From Gammaproteobacteria bacterium (GTDB taxonomy: Bacteria; Pseudomonadota; Gammaproteobacteria; Steroidobacterales; PWYM01): DNA of 64,000 nucleotides. Position 1 is the first letter of the stretch, and each line of letters starts with the position of its first letter. The DNA lies in the NCBI GenBank assembly GCA_007693855.1, contig RECU01000038.1:1-64000 (forward strand). The letters are read 5' to 3'. This document shows positions 10,879-20,191 of this stretch, one piece after another. The position numbers were made by a program, and so were the translations under genes. The notes below the pieces were generated by a model. The model was given only the letters and a program-made list of their open reading frames with translations, searched no databases and was not told the DNA's origin.

Positions 10879-12351
10879 GTGAACATTCTGTTCGTCGTCA
10901 CCCGCCCCGAGGACTGGCCGCTCGATGTCCCCGGCGTCGAGGTCGTGCCCGCGCGCGCCTATCTCACCGACCCGGCCTTCAGCCGTGAGCGCACGGCGCG
11001 GGTCTTCAACCTGTGCAAATCCTACCGCTACCAGAGCGTCGGCTACTACGTGTCACTGCTCGCCGCCGCACGCGGTCATCGTCCGCGCCCGAGCATCACA
11101 GCGATCCAGGACATGCGCTCGCAGCGCGTGGTCCGGCTGCTGTCGGCGGAGATCGATGAGCAGGTGCGCCGCGCGCTCGGTCACCTGCAGTCGGAGCGGT
11201 TCATCCTCAGCATTTATTTCGGTCGCAACATCACGGCCCGCTACAACGCCCTGGCCGGCAGCCTGTTCGGCCTGTTCGAAGCCCCCCTGCTGCGCGCCGA
11301 GTTCGAACGCCGCGAGGGGGAATGGCAGCTGCGTGGCGTGCGCCCGATCGCCGCGGCCGACATCCCGGAGCATCATCGCGACTTCGTCGTCGAGGCGGCG
11401 ACACGGTATTTTGCCGGGCGTCAGCGCCGCTACCGCCGGCGCACTGCCACCCGCTACGATCTGGCCATCCTGCACGACCCCGAGGATCCGGAGCCCCCCT
11501 CCGATGCCCGCGCGCTGGCGCAGTTCGTGCGGGCCGCAGAGAGTGTCGGCATGAGTGCCACGCTGATCACCCGTGAAGAGGCCGGCAGGCTGGCCGAGTT
11601 CGACGGCCTGTTCATTCGCGAGACCACCGCAGTCAATCATCACACCTACCGCATCGCGCGGCGCGCCGAGGCCGAGGGCATCGTGGTGATCGATGACCCG
11701 GATTCGATTCTCAAGTGCACCAACAAGGTCTACCTGGCGGAACTGCTCGAGCAGCACGAGATTCCCGCGCCACGTACGCTGATCGTCCACCGTGACAACG
11801 CCGGCGAGATCGCCGCCACGCTCGGCCTGCCGGTGGTGCTGAAGCAGCCGGACAGCGCCTTCTCACGCGGGGTGATCAAGGTGGACGACGAGACGGCGCT
11901 CGCCGAGACCGTCCGCAACATGCTGGAGCAGTCGGATCTGGTGGTCGCCCAGGAATTCCTGCCGACCGCCTTCGACTGGCGCGTCGGCATTCTCGACGGC
12001 CGACCGCTGTACGTCTGCAAGTATTTCATGGCACGGCGGCACTGGCAGATCATCCGCCGCGACAGCAGTGGCCGCGCACATGCGGGCAATGCGCAGACGA
12101 TGGCCGTGGGCGAGGCGCCGCCGGAAGTGGTGCGGACGGCGCTGCGCGCCGCCAACCTCATTGGCAATGGCCTCTATGGCGTGGATCTCAAGCAGATCGG
12201 CCGACGCTGCCATGTGATCGAGGTGAACGACAACCCGAGCATCGATGCCGGCGTCGAGGACGCCGTGCTCAAGGGCGCGCTGTATCGCGAAATCATGGGC
12301 GTTTTTCTCAATCGCATCGAGGCGCGCAAGCGCCCACCGGAACACACGTGA
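10879..12351 (+). CDS. RimK-like ATP-grasp ligase with RLAN-type N-terminal domain
   Basis: GTG start; N-terminal MNILFVVTRPEDW...RVFNLCKSYRYQSVGYYVSLLAAARGH; ATP-grasp core PVVLKQPDSAFSRGV, YGVDLKQIGRRCHVIEVNDNPSID. Confidence 0.85.
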   Translation: MNILFVVTRPEDWPLDVPGVEVVPARAYLTDPAFSRERTARVFNLCKSYRYQSVGYYVSLLAAARGHRPRPSITAIQDMRSQRVVRLLSAEIDEQVRRALGHLQSERFILSIYFGRNITARYNALAGSLFGLFEAPLLRAEFERREGEWQLRGVRPIAAADIPEHHRDFVVEAATRYFAGRQRRYRRRTATRYDLAILHDPEDPEPPSDARALAQFVRAAESVGMSATLITREEAGRLAEFDGLFIRETTAVNHHTYRIARRAEAEGIVVIDDPDSILKCTNKVYLAELLEQHEIPAPRTLIVHRDNAGEIAATLGLPVVLKQPDSAFSRGVIKVDDETALAETVRNMLEQSDLVVAQEFLPTAFDWRVGILDGRPLYVCKYFMARRHWQIIRRDSSGRAHAGNAQTMAVGEAPPEVVRTALRAANLIGNGLYGVDLKQIGRRCHVIEVNDNPSIDAGVEDAVLKGALYREIMGVFLNRIEARKRPPEHT

Positions 12352-13592
12352 ACACCGATTCCTCTCCCCTGCAGGCCTTTGCCGGCTACGGCATCGAGAT
12401 CGAGTACATGCTCGTCGAGCGGCGCAGTCTCGATGTCGCCCCCCTCAGCGATCGGCTGATCCACGAGGTCGCCGGCGCCTACCTGAGCGAAGTCGACAGA
12501 GGGCCGCTGGCCTGGTCGAACGAGCTGGTGCTGCACGTGCTCGAACTCAAGACCAACGGCCCGGCACCGCGGCTCGACGCGCTGCCTGCACTCTTCCAGG
12601 ACGAGGTCACACGCATCAACCGCATGCTGGCGGCACATGACGCGCGCCTGATGCCAGGGGGCGCCCACCCCTGGATGGCACCGCTGACGCAGACCCGTCT
12701 CTGGCCGCACGAGTACGATATCGTCTATGAAGCCTACGACCGTATCTTCGGGTGTCGGGGGCATGGCTGGTCGAACCTGCAGAGTGTCCATATCAACCTG
12801 CCGTTCGCCGACGACACGGAATTTGCGCGGCTGCATTCGGCCGTGCGCCTGGTGCTGCCCCTGCTGCCGGGCCTGGCGGCGAGTTCACCGTTCCTGGAGG
12901 GTCGCTTCACCGGTCTGCTGGACGCCCGCCTGGAGGCCTACCGCCACAACGCCCAGCGCATCCCCAGCATCACCGGCGCGGTCATCCCCGACGTGGTCGG
13001 CTCGCGCGCCGCTTACGAGGCGCGGATCCTCGGGCCCATGTATCGCGATATCGCCGCATTCGATCCGGATGGCGTGCTGCAGCACGAATGGCTGAACTCC
13101 CGCGGAGCCATCGCGCGTTTCGACCGCAACGCCATAGAGATCCGCCTGCTCGATGTCCAGGAAGCGCCGCAGGCGGATCTTGCGGTGGTCGCGGCGGTGG
13201 TCGGCCTGGTCCGGGCGCTCTACGACGGCCCGCTCGCCGACACCGCCGCCCAGGACGCGGTCACCACCGACGCGCTGGCCCGCATCCTGCTCGCGGCCAT
13301 CCGCGACGGTGAGCGCGCGATCGTCGACGACCGCGCCTTGTTGGGCTGTCTTGGCCTGCCACCCAGCCCGCTGACGCTGCAGGCGGTGTGGCGGGCACTG
13401 CTGGCACAGCAGCTCACCCTGCCCCCCGGGGACTGGGCGGCGCCGCTTGAACTGATCCTCGAACAGGGGCCGCTGGCCCGCCGCCTGCTGACCGCCGCCG
13501 GAGACACGCCCACACCAACCCGCCTGCGCGCCATCTACCGTGAACTCTGCCAGTGTCTGCAGCGCGGTGAGCTGTTCAACCCGGAGGGCTGA
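12348..13592 (+). CDS. GCS2-type carboxylate-amine ligase (glutamate-cysteine ligase family 2)
   Basis: FAGYGIEIEYMLV start motif, NELVLHVLELKTNGP, GCRGHGWSNLQSVHINLPF, AIEIRLLDVQE; ATGA overlap with upstream ORF. Confidence 0.82.
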   Translation: MNTDSSPLQAFAGYGIEIEYMLVERRSLDVAPLSDRLIHEVAGAYLSEVDRGPLAWSNELVLHVLELKTNGPAPRLDALPALFQDEVTRINRMLAAHDARLMPGGAHPWMAPLTQTRLWPHEYDIVYEAYDRIFGCRGHGWSNLQSVHINLPFADDTEFARLHSAVRLVLPLLPGLAASSPFLEGRFTGLLDARLEAYRHNAQRIPSITGAVIPDVVGSRAAYEARILGPMYRDIAAFDPDGVLQHEWLNSRGAIARFDRNAIEIRLLDVQEAPQADLAVVAAVVGLVRALYDGPLADTAAQDAVTTDALARILLAAIRDGERAIVDDRALLGCLGLPPSPLTLQAVWRALLAQQLTLPPGDWAAPLELILEQGPLARRLLTAAGDTPTPTRLRAIYRELCQCLQRGELFNPEG

Positions 13593-13598
13593 GCCCCG

Positions 13599-14339
13599 AT
13601 GCCCGCGCACGCGCCAGGGCTGCTGATCACCTGCGAACATGGCGGCAACCGCGTGCCTGCGCGGTATGCGGCACTGTTCGCCGGGCAGCAGGCGCTGCTC
13701 GAGTCTCACCGCGGGCTGGACATCGGCAGCCTGGTCATCGCCCGACAGCTCGCCCACCGCCTGGAGGCGCCACTGGTCGAGGCCACCGTGACCCGGCTGC
13801 TGGTGGACCTGAACCGCTCGCCGGGACGCGGTCGACGGTATTCGGAGATCACCCGCGGGCTGCCGGCGGCGGCGCGCGAGACGCTGGTCCAGCACTACTG
13901 GGCACCCTACCGCGGGCAGGTCGACGCCAGCCTCGCGCGCCTGCTGGCGCAGCATGGGCGGGTGGTGCATGTGTCGGTGCACACTTTTGCCGCGGTCCTC
14001 GACGGGGTGCGCCGCACGGCCGACATCGGGCTGCTCTACGACCCCCGGCGCGCGCCCGAGCGCGCGTTCTGCGAGCAGTGGCAGCAGACCCTGCGGCACA
14101 GCGCGCCAGCGCTCTCGGTACGCCGCAACTACCCCTATCTCGGCCGTGCCGACGGCCTCACCACGGCGCTGCGCCGGCGGCACCCGCCGAGCACCTACAT
14201 CGGCATCGAACTCGAGATCAACCAGGCCATCACCGCCCAGCCCGAGGCCGCCTGGGCAGGACTTCGCCAACAGCTGGCGGACAGCCTCGCGGCGGCACTG
14301 GTGGCCGCGCCCGCCCAGGTTTGGCAGACTCCGGGGTAA
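13599..14339 (+). CDS. N-formylglutamate amidohydrolase family protein
   Basis: LLITCEHGGNRVPARYAALF, HRGLDIGSL, LLVDLNRSPG, VVHVSVHTF, TYIGIELEINQ. Confidence 0.85.
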   Translation: MPAHAPGLLITCEHGGNRVPARYAALFAGQQALLESHRGLDIGSLVIARQLAHRLEAPLVEATVTRLLVDLNRSPGRGRRYSEITRGLPAAARETLVQHYWAPYRGQVDASLARLLAQHGRVVHVSVHTFAAVLDGVRRTADIGLLYDPRRAPERAFCEQWQQTLRHSAPALSVRRNYPYLGRADGLTTALRRRHPPSTYIGIELEINQAITAQPEAAWAGLRQQLADSLAAALVAAPAQVWQTPG

Positions 14340-14362
14340 CTCAACGCCCCGGAGACTGCCCC

Positions 14363-16513
14363 ATGCTTGTACGGTCCCTCGCGCTGCTGGCGCTGCTGCT
14401 CGGCCTGCCGGCCCTGGCCGGTGATGGCCCACGACCGATCACCCATGAGGACCTGTGGCTGATGCCGCGGGTCGGCCAGCCGGAAATCAGCCCCGACGGC
14501 CGACAGGCCATCGTCGAGGTGACCCAACCTGCCTACGACAGCGACGAGCAGGCCTCGCACCTGTGGCTGGTGACCACCGACGGGTCCGGTCCGCCCCGCC
14601 AGTTGACCTTTGCGCGCAGCCGCGAGAGCGGCGTGACCTGGAGCCCGGACAGCCGACGAATCGCCTTCACAACGCGCCGCGACGGTGACAAGGCCAGCCA
14701 GGTCTATGTGCTGGACCTGGTCGCCGGGGGTGAGGCCGAGCGCGTAACCTCGGTCAGCACGGGTGCACGCGCGCCGCGGTTCTCGCCGGATGGCAACCGC
14801 ATCGCCTTCACCAGCGATGTGCCTCCGGGAGCCATGGATGACGAGGACAGTGCCCGCCTCCTCGAGGAGGAATCAGCGCGCAAGCATGAGGTCTACACCT
14901 ACACCGGCTTCCCGATCCGCAACTGGGACCGCTGGCTGCCCGAGCGTCAGCCGCGACTGCTGGTCCAGACCCTGGGCGAGGACGCCGCCATCGACCTGCT
15001 CGCCGGCAGCGAGCTCGTCACCCTGCCCGGCTACGGCGGGCGCAGCACGCCGGGCGGCAGCGAACTCGATGCGGTCTGGGCGCCGGATGGCGAGTCGCTG
15101 GTGTTCGTGGCCACCCGCAACCGCGACCGTGCCGCCTTCGACTTCACCAACACCGAGCTCTGGCAGGTGCCGGCCACGGGCGGCGAACCGCAGCGCCTCA
15201 CCGGCCACGACAGCGCCGAGGGCGGCGACAGCTGGGGGGCACCCGCGTTCAGCCCGGATGGCGCCAGCCTGTATGCCCTGCGCGTGCCGCGAACCGACCG
15301 CGTCTACAACGCCGCCCGCCTGGTGCGGCTGGACTGGCCGAGCGCCGAGCCGCGCGTCGAGATCGAGCTGCCCGAGGCGCGGGCCGTGCTGGAATACAGC
15401 ATCTCCCCGGACAGCCGCGAGGTCTTCATGCTCGCCGACGATGCGGCCCACGTGAAGCTGTTCCGCGCCGACAGCCGCGGCCGGGATATCCGCCTGGCCT
15501 TCGACATGGACAGCGGGATCTACACCGGGCTCTCCGGCGCGCGCCTGGGCAACCGGCCGCTGCTGCTGGCGAGTTTCCAGAGCGCAGTCAGTCCACCCGA
15601 GGTGGTGCGTCTCGACCTGCGCCGCGGGGGCCACCAGGCACTCACCCGCTTCACCGCCGAGCGGGTGGCCGAACTCGATCTCCAGCCGGTGGAGAATTTC
15701 TGGTTCGAGAACGCGGCCGGCGCGCAGGTGCACAGCATGCTGGTCCGCCCGGCAAACTTCGATCCCGAGCGTCGCTATCCGCTGTTCGTCATGATGCGCG
15801 GTGGGCCACACCTCAATTCCCGCGACTACTTCTTCCTGCGCTGGAACTACCACCTGCTGGCCGGTACCGACGTCGTGGTGCTGATGACCAACTACACCGG
15901 CTCCACCGGCTTCGGCGAGGCCTTCGCCCAGGCCATCCAGGGCGACCCCCTGGCCGGCCCGGCCGAGGACATCAACCAGGCCGCCGACGAAGCCATCGCC
16001 CGCTTCGACTTCATCGATGGCGAGCGCCAGTGCGCGGGCGGCGCGAGCTACGGCGGCCATCTGGCCAACTGGATGCAGTCGGCCACCGACCGCTACCGCT
16101 GCCTGGTCAGCCACGCGGGCCTGGTCAACCTCGCCACCCAGTGGGCCACCAGCGACGTGATCTACAGCCGTGAAGTGAACCTCGGCGGCCCACCGTGGCT
16201 GGACGAGGAATTCCCCGTCTGGCTGGAGCAGAATCCGATCCGCTTTGCCGAGAACTGGCAGACGCCGGTGCTGGTGACCATCGGCAAGCTGGATTACCGC
16301 GTACCCCTGGCCAACGTGCTCGAGTACTGGTCAGCACTGCAGCGCCAGCAGATCGAGAGCCGTCTGCTGGTCTACCCGAAGGAAAATCACTGGATTCTGA
16401 ACGGCCACAACAGCCGGCATTTCTACGGCGAGGTCACCGACTGGCTGGCACGCTGGCTGCTGGAGTCGCCGGAAGAGGCGATGGAAACAGCCGAGGCCGA
16501 ACCCGCCCAGTGA
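14363..16513 (+). CDS. S9 family prolyl oligopeptidase / dipeptidyl aminopeptidase, secreted
   Basis: Signal peptide MLVRSLALLALLLGLPALAGD; WD-like propeller; GGASYGGHLANWM nucleophile, GKLDYRVP, ENHWIL. Confidence 0.92.
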   Translation: MLVRSLALLALLLGLPALAGDGPRPITHEDLWLMPRVGQPEISPDGRQAIVEVTQPAYDSDEQASHLWLVTTDGSGPPRQLTFARSRESGVTWSPDSRRIAFTTRRDGDKASQVYVLDLVAGGEAERVTSVSTGARAPRFSPDGNRIAFTSDVPPGAMDDEDSARLLEEESARKHEVYTYTGFPIRNWDRWLPERQPRLLVQTLGEDAAIDLLAGSELVTLPGYGGRSTPGGSELDAVWAPDGESLVFVATRNRDRAAFDFTNTELWQVPATGGEPQRLTGHDSAEGGDSWGAPAFSPDGASLYALRVPRTDRVYNAARLVRLDWPSAEPRVEIELPEARAVLEYSISPDSREVFMLADDAAHVKLFRADSRGRDIRLAFDMDSGIYTGLSGARLGNRPLLLASFQSAVSPPEVVRLDLRRGGHQALTRFTAERVAELDLQPVENFWFENAAGAQVHSMLVRPANFDPERRYPLFVMMRGGPHLNSRDYFFLRWNYHLLAGTDVVVLMTNYTGSTGFGEAFAQAIQGDPLAGPAEDINQAADEAIARFDFIDGERQCAGGASYGGHLANWMQSATDRYRCLVSHAGLVNLATQWATSDVIYSREVNLGGPPWLDEEFPVWLEQNPIRFAENWQTPVLVTIGKLDYRVPLANVLEYWSALQRQQIESRLLVYPKENHWILNGHNSRHFYGEVTDWLARWLLESPEEAMETAEAEPAQ

Positions 16514-16556
16514 GTCGGCCGCCGAGTGAGTCAGCCGCCCAGCGAGTCGGCCGCCG
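16509..16556. repeat. 16-bp tandem repeat x3 spanning the stop codon of the S9 peptidase
   Basis: AGTGAGTCGGCCGCCG / AGTGAGTCAGCCGCCC / AGCGAGTCGGCCGCCG. Confidence 0.9.
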
Positions 16557-16583
16557 GGGAGTCTCGATTCGCGCCGGCGGCGC

Positions 16584-18452
16584 TCAGCCGCCGCCGGCCT
16601 CGATCCAGTCGTCGACCACGCCATCGAGCAGCGCGAGCGGCATGGCGCCGGCATCGAGCGCCACCCGATGGAAATCGCGGATATCGAAGGCCTCACCGAG
16701 GGTCTCGGCCGCGCGCGAGCGCATCGCCTCCATCCGCTGCATGCCCACCTTGAAGGCGCAGGCCTGGCCGGGAATGACCAGATAGCGCTCGATCTCGGCG
16801 ACGACATCGCTCATCGGCATGCCGGTCACCCGGTGCATGTAGTCGATCCCCTCCTCGCGGGTCCAGCGCAGCTGATGCATGCCGGTGTCCACCACCAGCC
16901 GCACGGCGCGAAACAGCTCGGCCTGCAGGCGCCCGAGGTTGTCGAACGGGTCGTCGTGCAGGCCCATCTCCCAGGCCAGCTTTTCGGCGTATAGCGCCCA
17001 GCCCTCGGCATGGGCGTGCAGGCTGAGAGTACGGCGGAAGTCCGGGATGTCGGGGATGGCCTGCATGCGGCTGATCTGCAGATGATGCCCGGGAATGGCC
17101 TCGTGGTAGGCCAGCGTGCGCAGACCGAAGCGCGGGTGCTCTTCGACCGAGCGAAGATTGACGAAGAACATGCCCGGGCGCGAGCCGTCGATGGCCGGGC
17201 GCGAGTAGTAGGCGAGAAAAGCCGTGGGCTCACGGTATACGGGCACCCGATGCACCTCGACCTCGCCGACCGGCCCACGGTGAAACCAGCCCTCCAGGGC
17301 ACCGGCGGCTTCCTCGACGATCTCGCGGTACGCGGCGAGGATGGCCTCGCGTCCCGCATCACTGTCCTCGAACAGGAACCGCGACTCGGCATTCAGGGCC
17401 ATCATGCGCGCACCGACTTCCCCTTCGCAGTAGCCTTCGGCGCAGAGAATGGCGTCCATTTCGGCTTCGATCCGGGCCACCTCGGCCCGCCCCAGCGCGT
17501 GGATCTCCTCCGCGGTGAGCTCGGTGGTGGTGTGGCCGCGCAGCAGCCAACGGTAATAGGCTTCGCCCTCCGGCAACGCCCACACGCCGTGGTTGTCCTC
17601 AGCCTGCTCGAGCAGCCCGTCCAGCGACTCGATCAACAGACCATAGGCCGGCACCACATGCGCGCGCACCGCTGCAGCCAGTTCGGCCTCGAGCCCCGCG
17701 AGGCGCTCGGCCGACAGCACGCCCGTGCGCTCGGCGCGGGCGATCAGTTCGGTGACCAGCGGATTCGCGGCTGCAGGCCCGTCGATGAACGCCCGGCTGT
17801 CACGCAGCGTCTTCTCCAGCGCGAAGCGCGGCGGCAGCAGGCCCAGGCCTGCGCGATGCTCCACCACCTCGACGGTACCGGCGAACGCCGCGGGAAACTG
17901 CGCCAGCCGCTCGAGGTAGAAGTCGAGATCCCGCTCGTCGCGCAGCGGGTGCTGGGCGGTCATGAAGCCCGGCAGCAGGTTGTGGATCGCCATCAGCTGG
18001 TTGACCGGGTAGTCGTGCCACAGCCAGGGCGCGCCGGCGATCTGCTGATCCAGGATCCAGGCGAGGATGTCCAGCGACAGCTGTGCCTGCGCTGAAAGGC
18101 CGGGCTGATCGAAATCCGCGAGCGCCTCGCGGTGCCGACGGGCCAGTTCGAGCTCGGCCTTGGTCCGGGCCACTGAGGGGACGTCCAGCAGGCCGAGGAA
18201 GTCCGCCTCGCGCGGCGTCCCGGCCGTGGCCGCAGCCATGGCCTGGGGGCTGAAGGCCCGCCGCTCCTCGGCGACGCGCTCGAAAAAGGTCTCCAGGGCA
18301 ACCTCCAGAGCGGCGCCGCCAGCCGTCGCCGACATGACGTCCACCGACCCCGTGGCATCCTCCGTGACGACACCCTCTGTGGGCGCCTGACTACAGCCGG
18401 CGCACAGCAGCAGGCAGGCCAGGAGCAGGCCAGGGAAAGGCTGGGTATGCAT
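16584..18452 (-). CDS. DUF885 family lipoprotein (putative metallocarboxypeptidase-like)
   Basis: Lipobox MHTQPFPGLLLACLLLCAGCSQ; FVNLRSVEEHPRFGLRTLAYHEAIPGHHLQI; start corrected from the 875-aa ORF. Confidence 0.85.
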   Translation of the reverse strand: MHTQPFPGLLLACLLLCAGCSQAPTEGVVTEDATGSVDVMSATAGGAALEVALETFFERVAEERRAFSPQAMAAATAGTPREADFLGLLDVPSVARTKAELELARRHREALADFDQPGLSAQAQLSLDILAWILDQQIAGAPWLWHDYPVNQLMAIHNLLPGFMTAQHPLRDERDLDFYLERLAQFPAAFAGTVEVVEHRAGLGLLPPRFALEKTLRDSRAFIDGPAAANPLVTELIARAERTGVLSAERLAGLEAELAAAVRAHVVPAYGLLIESLDGLLEQAEDNHGVWALPEGEAYYRWLLRGHTTTELTAEEIHALGRAEVARIEAEMDAILCAEGYCEGEVGARMMALNAESRFLFEDSDAGREAILAAYREIVEEAAGALEGWFHRGPVGEVEVHRVPVYREPTAFLAYYSRPAIDGSRPGMFFVNLRSVEEHPRFGLRTLAYHEAIPGHHLQISRMQAIPDIPDFRRTLSLHAHAEGWALYAEKLAWEMGLHDDPFDNLGRLQAELFRAVRLVVDTGMHQLRWTREEGIDYMHRVTGMPMSDVVAEIERYLVIPGQACAFKVGMQRMEAMRSRAAETLGEAFDIRDFHRVALDAGAMPLALLDGVVDDWIEAGGG

Positions 18453-18674
18453 ACTGAATTCTCCAGGGTCAGCGGGGCGACGGACCCTGCAGGCGCCACG
18501 CCGACCCGTCATGCGATAGCTGGCCAGTGTAGCGACCAAACCTCGTGGCTGCTTGCGCACGATCGCTCGGCTGCCTACCCTTGCGAGGCCGCTCGGGTCC
18601 GGAGTCGTGGCCGCCTTGTCGTGCAAGGCCCTGGGATCTCGTGCTGGCGGTCTTGACACCATAGGAGAATCCCG

Positions 18675-19055
18675 ATGAGAACGCCTTTCAACCTGCTCTC
18701 CGGCCTGCTCATCAGCCTCGCGCTCATCACCGGGGGCACAGCCAGCGTGGCTCATGGCGCGCTGCTCGACAGCAGCGGCCTGCTGGCTTTCGAGCAACGG
18801 ACCCAGCATCTGGCCAGCGTGGAACAGGCGCTCGCACAGGAGGCGCTGGCCGCACGGCTCGCGGCCATGGGCGTGGACGCGGCGGCGGTGAGCGCCCGGC
18901 TTGGCCAGCTCACCGACGAGGAATTGCAGCTGCTCGCCGAGCGACTGGATCAGCTGCCGGCCGGTGCCGGACTGCTGGAAATCATCGGCATCGTCTTCGT
19001 CGTGCTGCTGATCCTCGAGCTCGTGGGTGTCACCGACATCTTCAAGGCGATCTGA
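18675..19055 (+). CDS. PA2779-family membrane protein
   Basis: 126 aa, N-terminal signal, HLASVEQALAQEALAARLAAMGVD, C-terminal TM GIVFVVLLILELVGVTDIF. Confidence 0.75.
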   Translation: MRTPFNLLSGLLISLALITGGTASVAHGALLDSSGLLAFEQRTQHLASVEQALAQEALAARLAAMGVDAAAVSARLGQLTDEELQLLAERLDQLPAGAGLLEIIGIVFVVLLILELVGVTDIFKAI

Positions 19056-19059
19056 GACC

Positions 19060-20064
19060 GTGCGCCGTCTACCCGGCAGCGGCCGGGTATGGCGGCGCGC
19101 CGCGCCGCTGAGTGTCCTGCTGCTGGCGGGCTGCGCCACCGGACCGCCTCCATTGATCGAGCACCTGCCGGAAGCGGCGCGCAGTGCCGGGCGTCTGCAG
19201 CAGGAGATCACGGCCGTGCCCTTCCATCCCCAGGCCGACTACCAGTGCGGCCCGGCGGCGCTGGCGACGGTACTCGGCTGGAGCGGCGTGCAGACCACGC
19301 CCGAGGCACTCGTGCCGCGGGTCTATCTGCCGGGCCGACAGGGGTCTTTGCAGCCGGAGATCCGCGCGACCGCGCGCGCTTTCAACCGACTGGCCTATGA
19401 GCCGGAACCCAGACTCGCCGCGCTGCTGGCCGAACTCGACGCCGGCCATCCGGTGCTGGTATTGCAGAAACTCGGCGTCGGCCCATGGCCGGGCTGGCAC
19501 TATGCCGTCGTCATCGGCTATGACGCGGTTGCGGAGGCGTTTCTGCTGCGCTCCGGGACTGAGTCTAGACTTCGCGTGTCCAGCCGACGTTTTCTGACGA
19601 GCTGGATCCGCGGTGGCACCTGGGCGCTGGTGGTCCTGCCCCCGGGGACGCTTCCGGCCTCTGCGGACGCCGCACGCTACCAGCATGCCGCCGCCGATCT
19701 CGAAGCCACCGGCAGCCCGGCGGCAGCAAGGGCCGCCTGGGCGGCCGGCGTCACCCGCTGGCCCGACGCCCCGGCCATGTGGTTTGGCCTGGGCAATACC
19801 GCCTACCGGCAGGACGACATAGCGGCTGCGCTGGCGGCTTTCCAGCGCGCCGTGGCGGTAGCGCCAACCCATGCAGCCTCGCACTACAACCTCGCCAGGA
19901 TTCACCTTGAGCACGGCTGTCTCGACCAGGCGAAAACCCACCTGGCAGCAGCCGAAGACGCTCTCGACGCCCTCCCGGGCCTGGCGCCGCTGGTCGCCGA
20001 TGCCCGCGAGGCGCTGGCGCGCGAGCGCGCGCGACCCATCGCACCGATCTGTCAGCTGCCCTGA
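19060..20064 (+). CDS. PA2778-family lipoprotein: C39-like peptidase plus TPR
   Basis: GTG start; lipobox VLLLAGCATG; VPFHPQADYQCGPAALATVLGWSG, GWHYAVVIGYD; C-terminal TPR-like repeats. Confidence 0.82.
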   Translation: MRRLPGSGRVWRRAAPLSVLLLAGCATGPPPLIEHLPEAARSAGRLQQEITAVPFHPQADYQCGPAALATVLGWSGVQTTPEALVPRVYLPGRQGSLQPEIRATARAFNRLAYEPEPRLAALLAELDAGHPVLVLQKLGVGPWPGWHYAVVIGYDAVAEAFLLRSGTESRLRVSSRRFLTSWIRGGTWALVVLPPGTLPASADAARYQHAAADLEATGSPAAARAAWAAGVTRWPDAPAMWFGLGNTAYRQDDIAAALAAFQRAVAVAPTHAASHYNLARIHLEHGCLDQAKTHLAAAEDALDALPGLAPLVADAREALARERARPIAPICQLP

Positions 20065-20191
20065 ACCGCATGCACCTGCCGTCGAGGCGCGCCTGTCAAC
20101 CCGCGGTCGGCTGGTGCGTTCTGTTAGGGTGCTGACCATGGAAGAGCGCTGACCTGGGTCGGGCCCCATTTGAAATCAACGGTGAATCATT

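Noticed and set aside
12885-14432. 515-aa minus-strand ORF
   Set aside because: Antisense to GCS2 and NFGAH genes with clear motifs
16584-19211. 875-aa DUF885 ORF
   Set aside because: Upstream extension has no homology-like motifs and covers the PA2779-like gene; a lipoprotein signal starts at 18452
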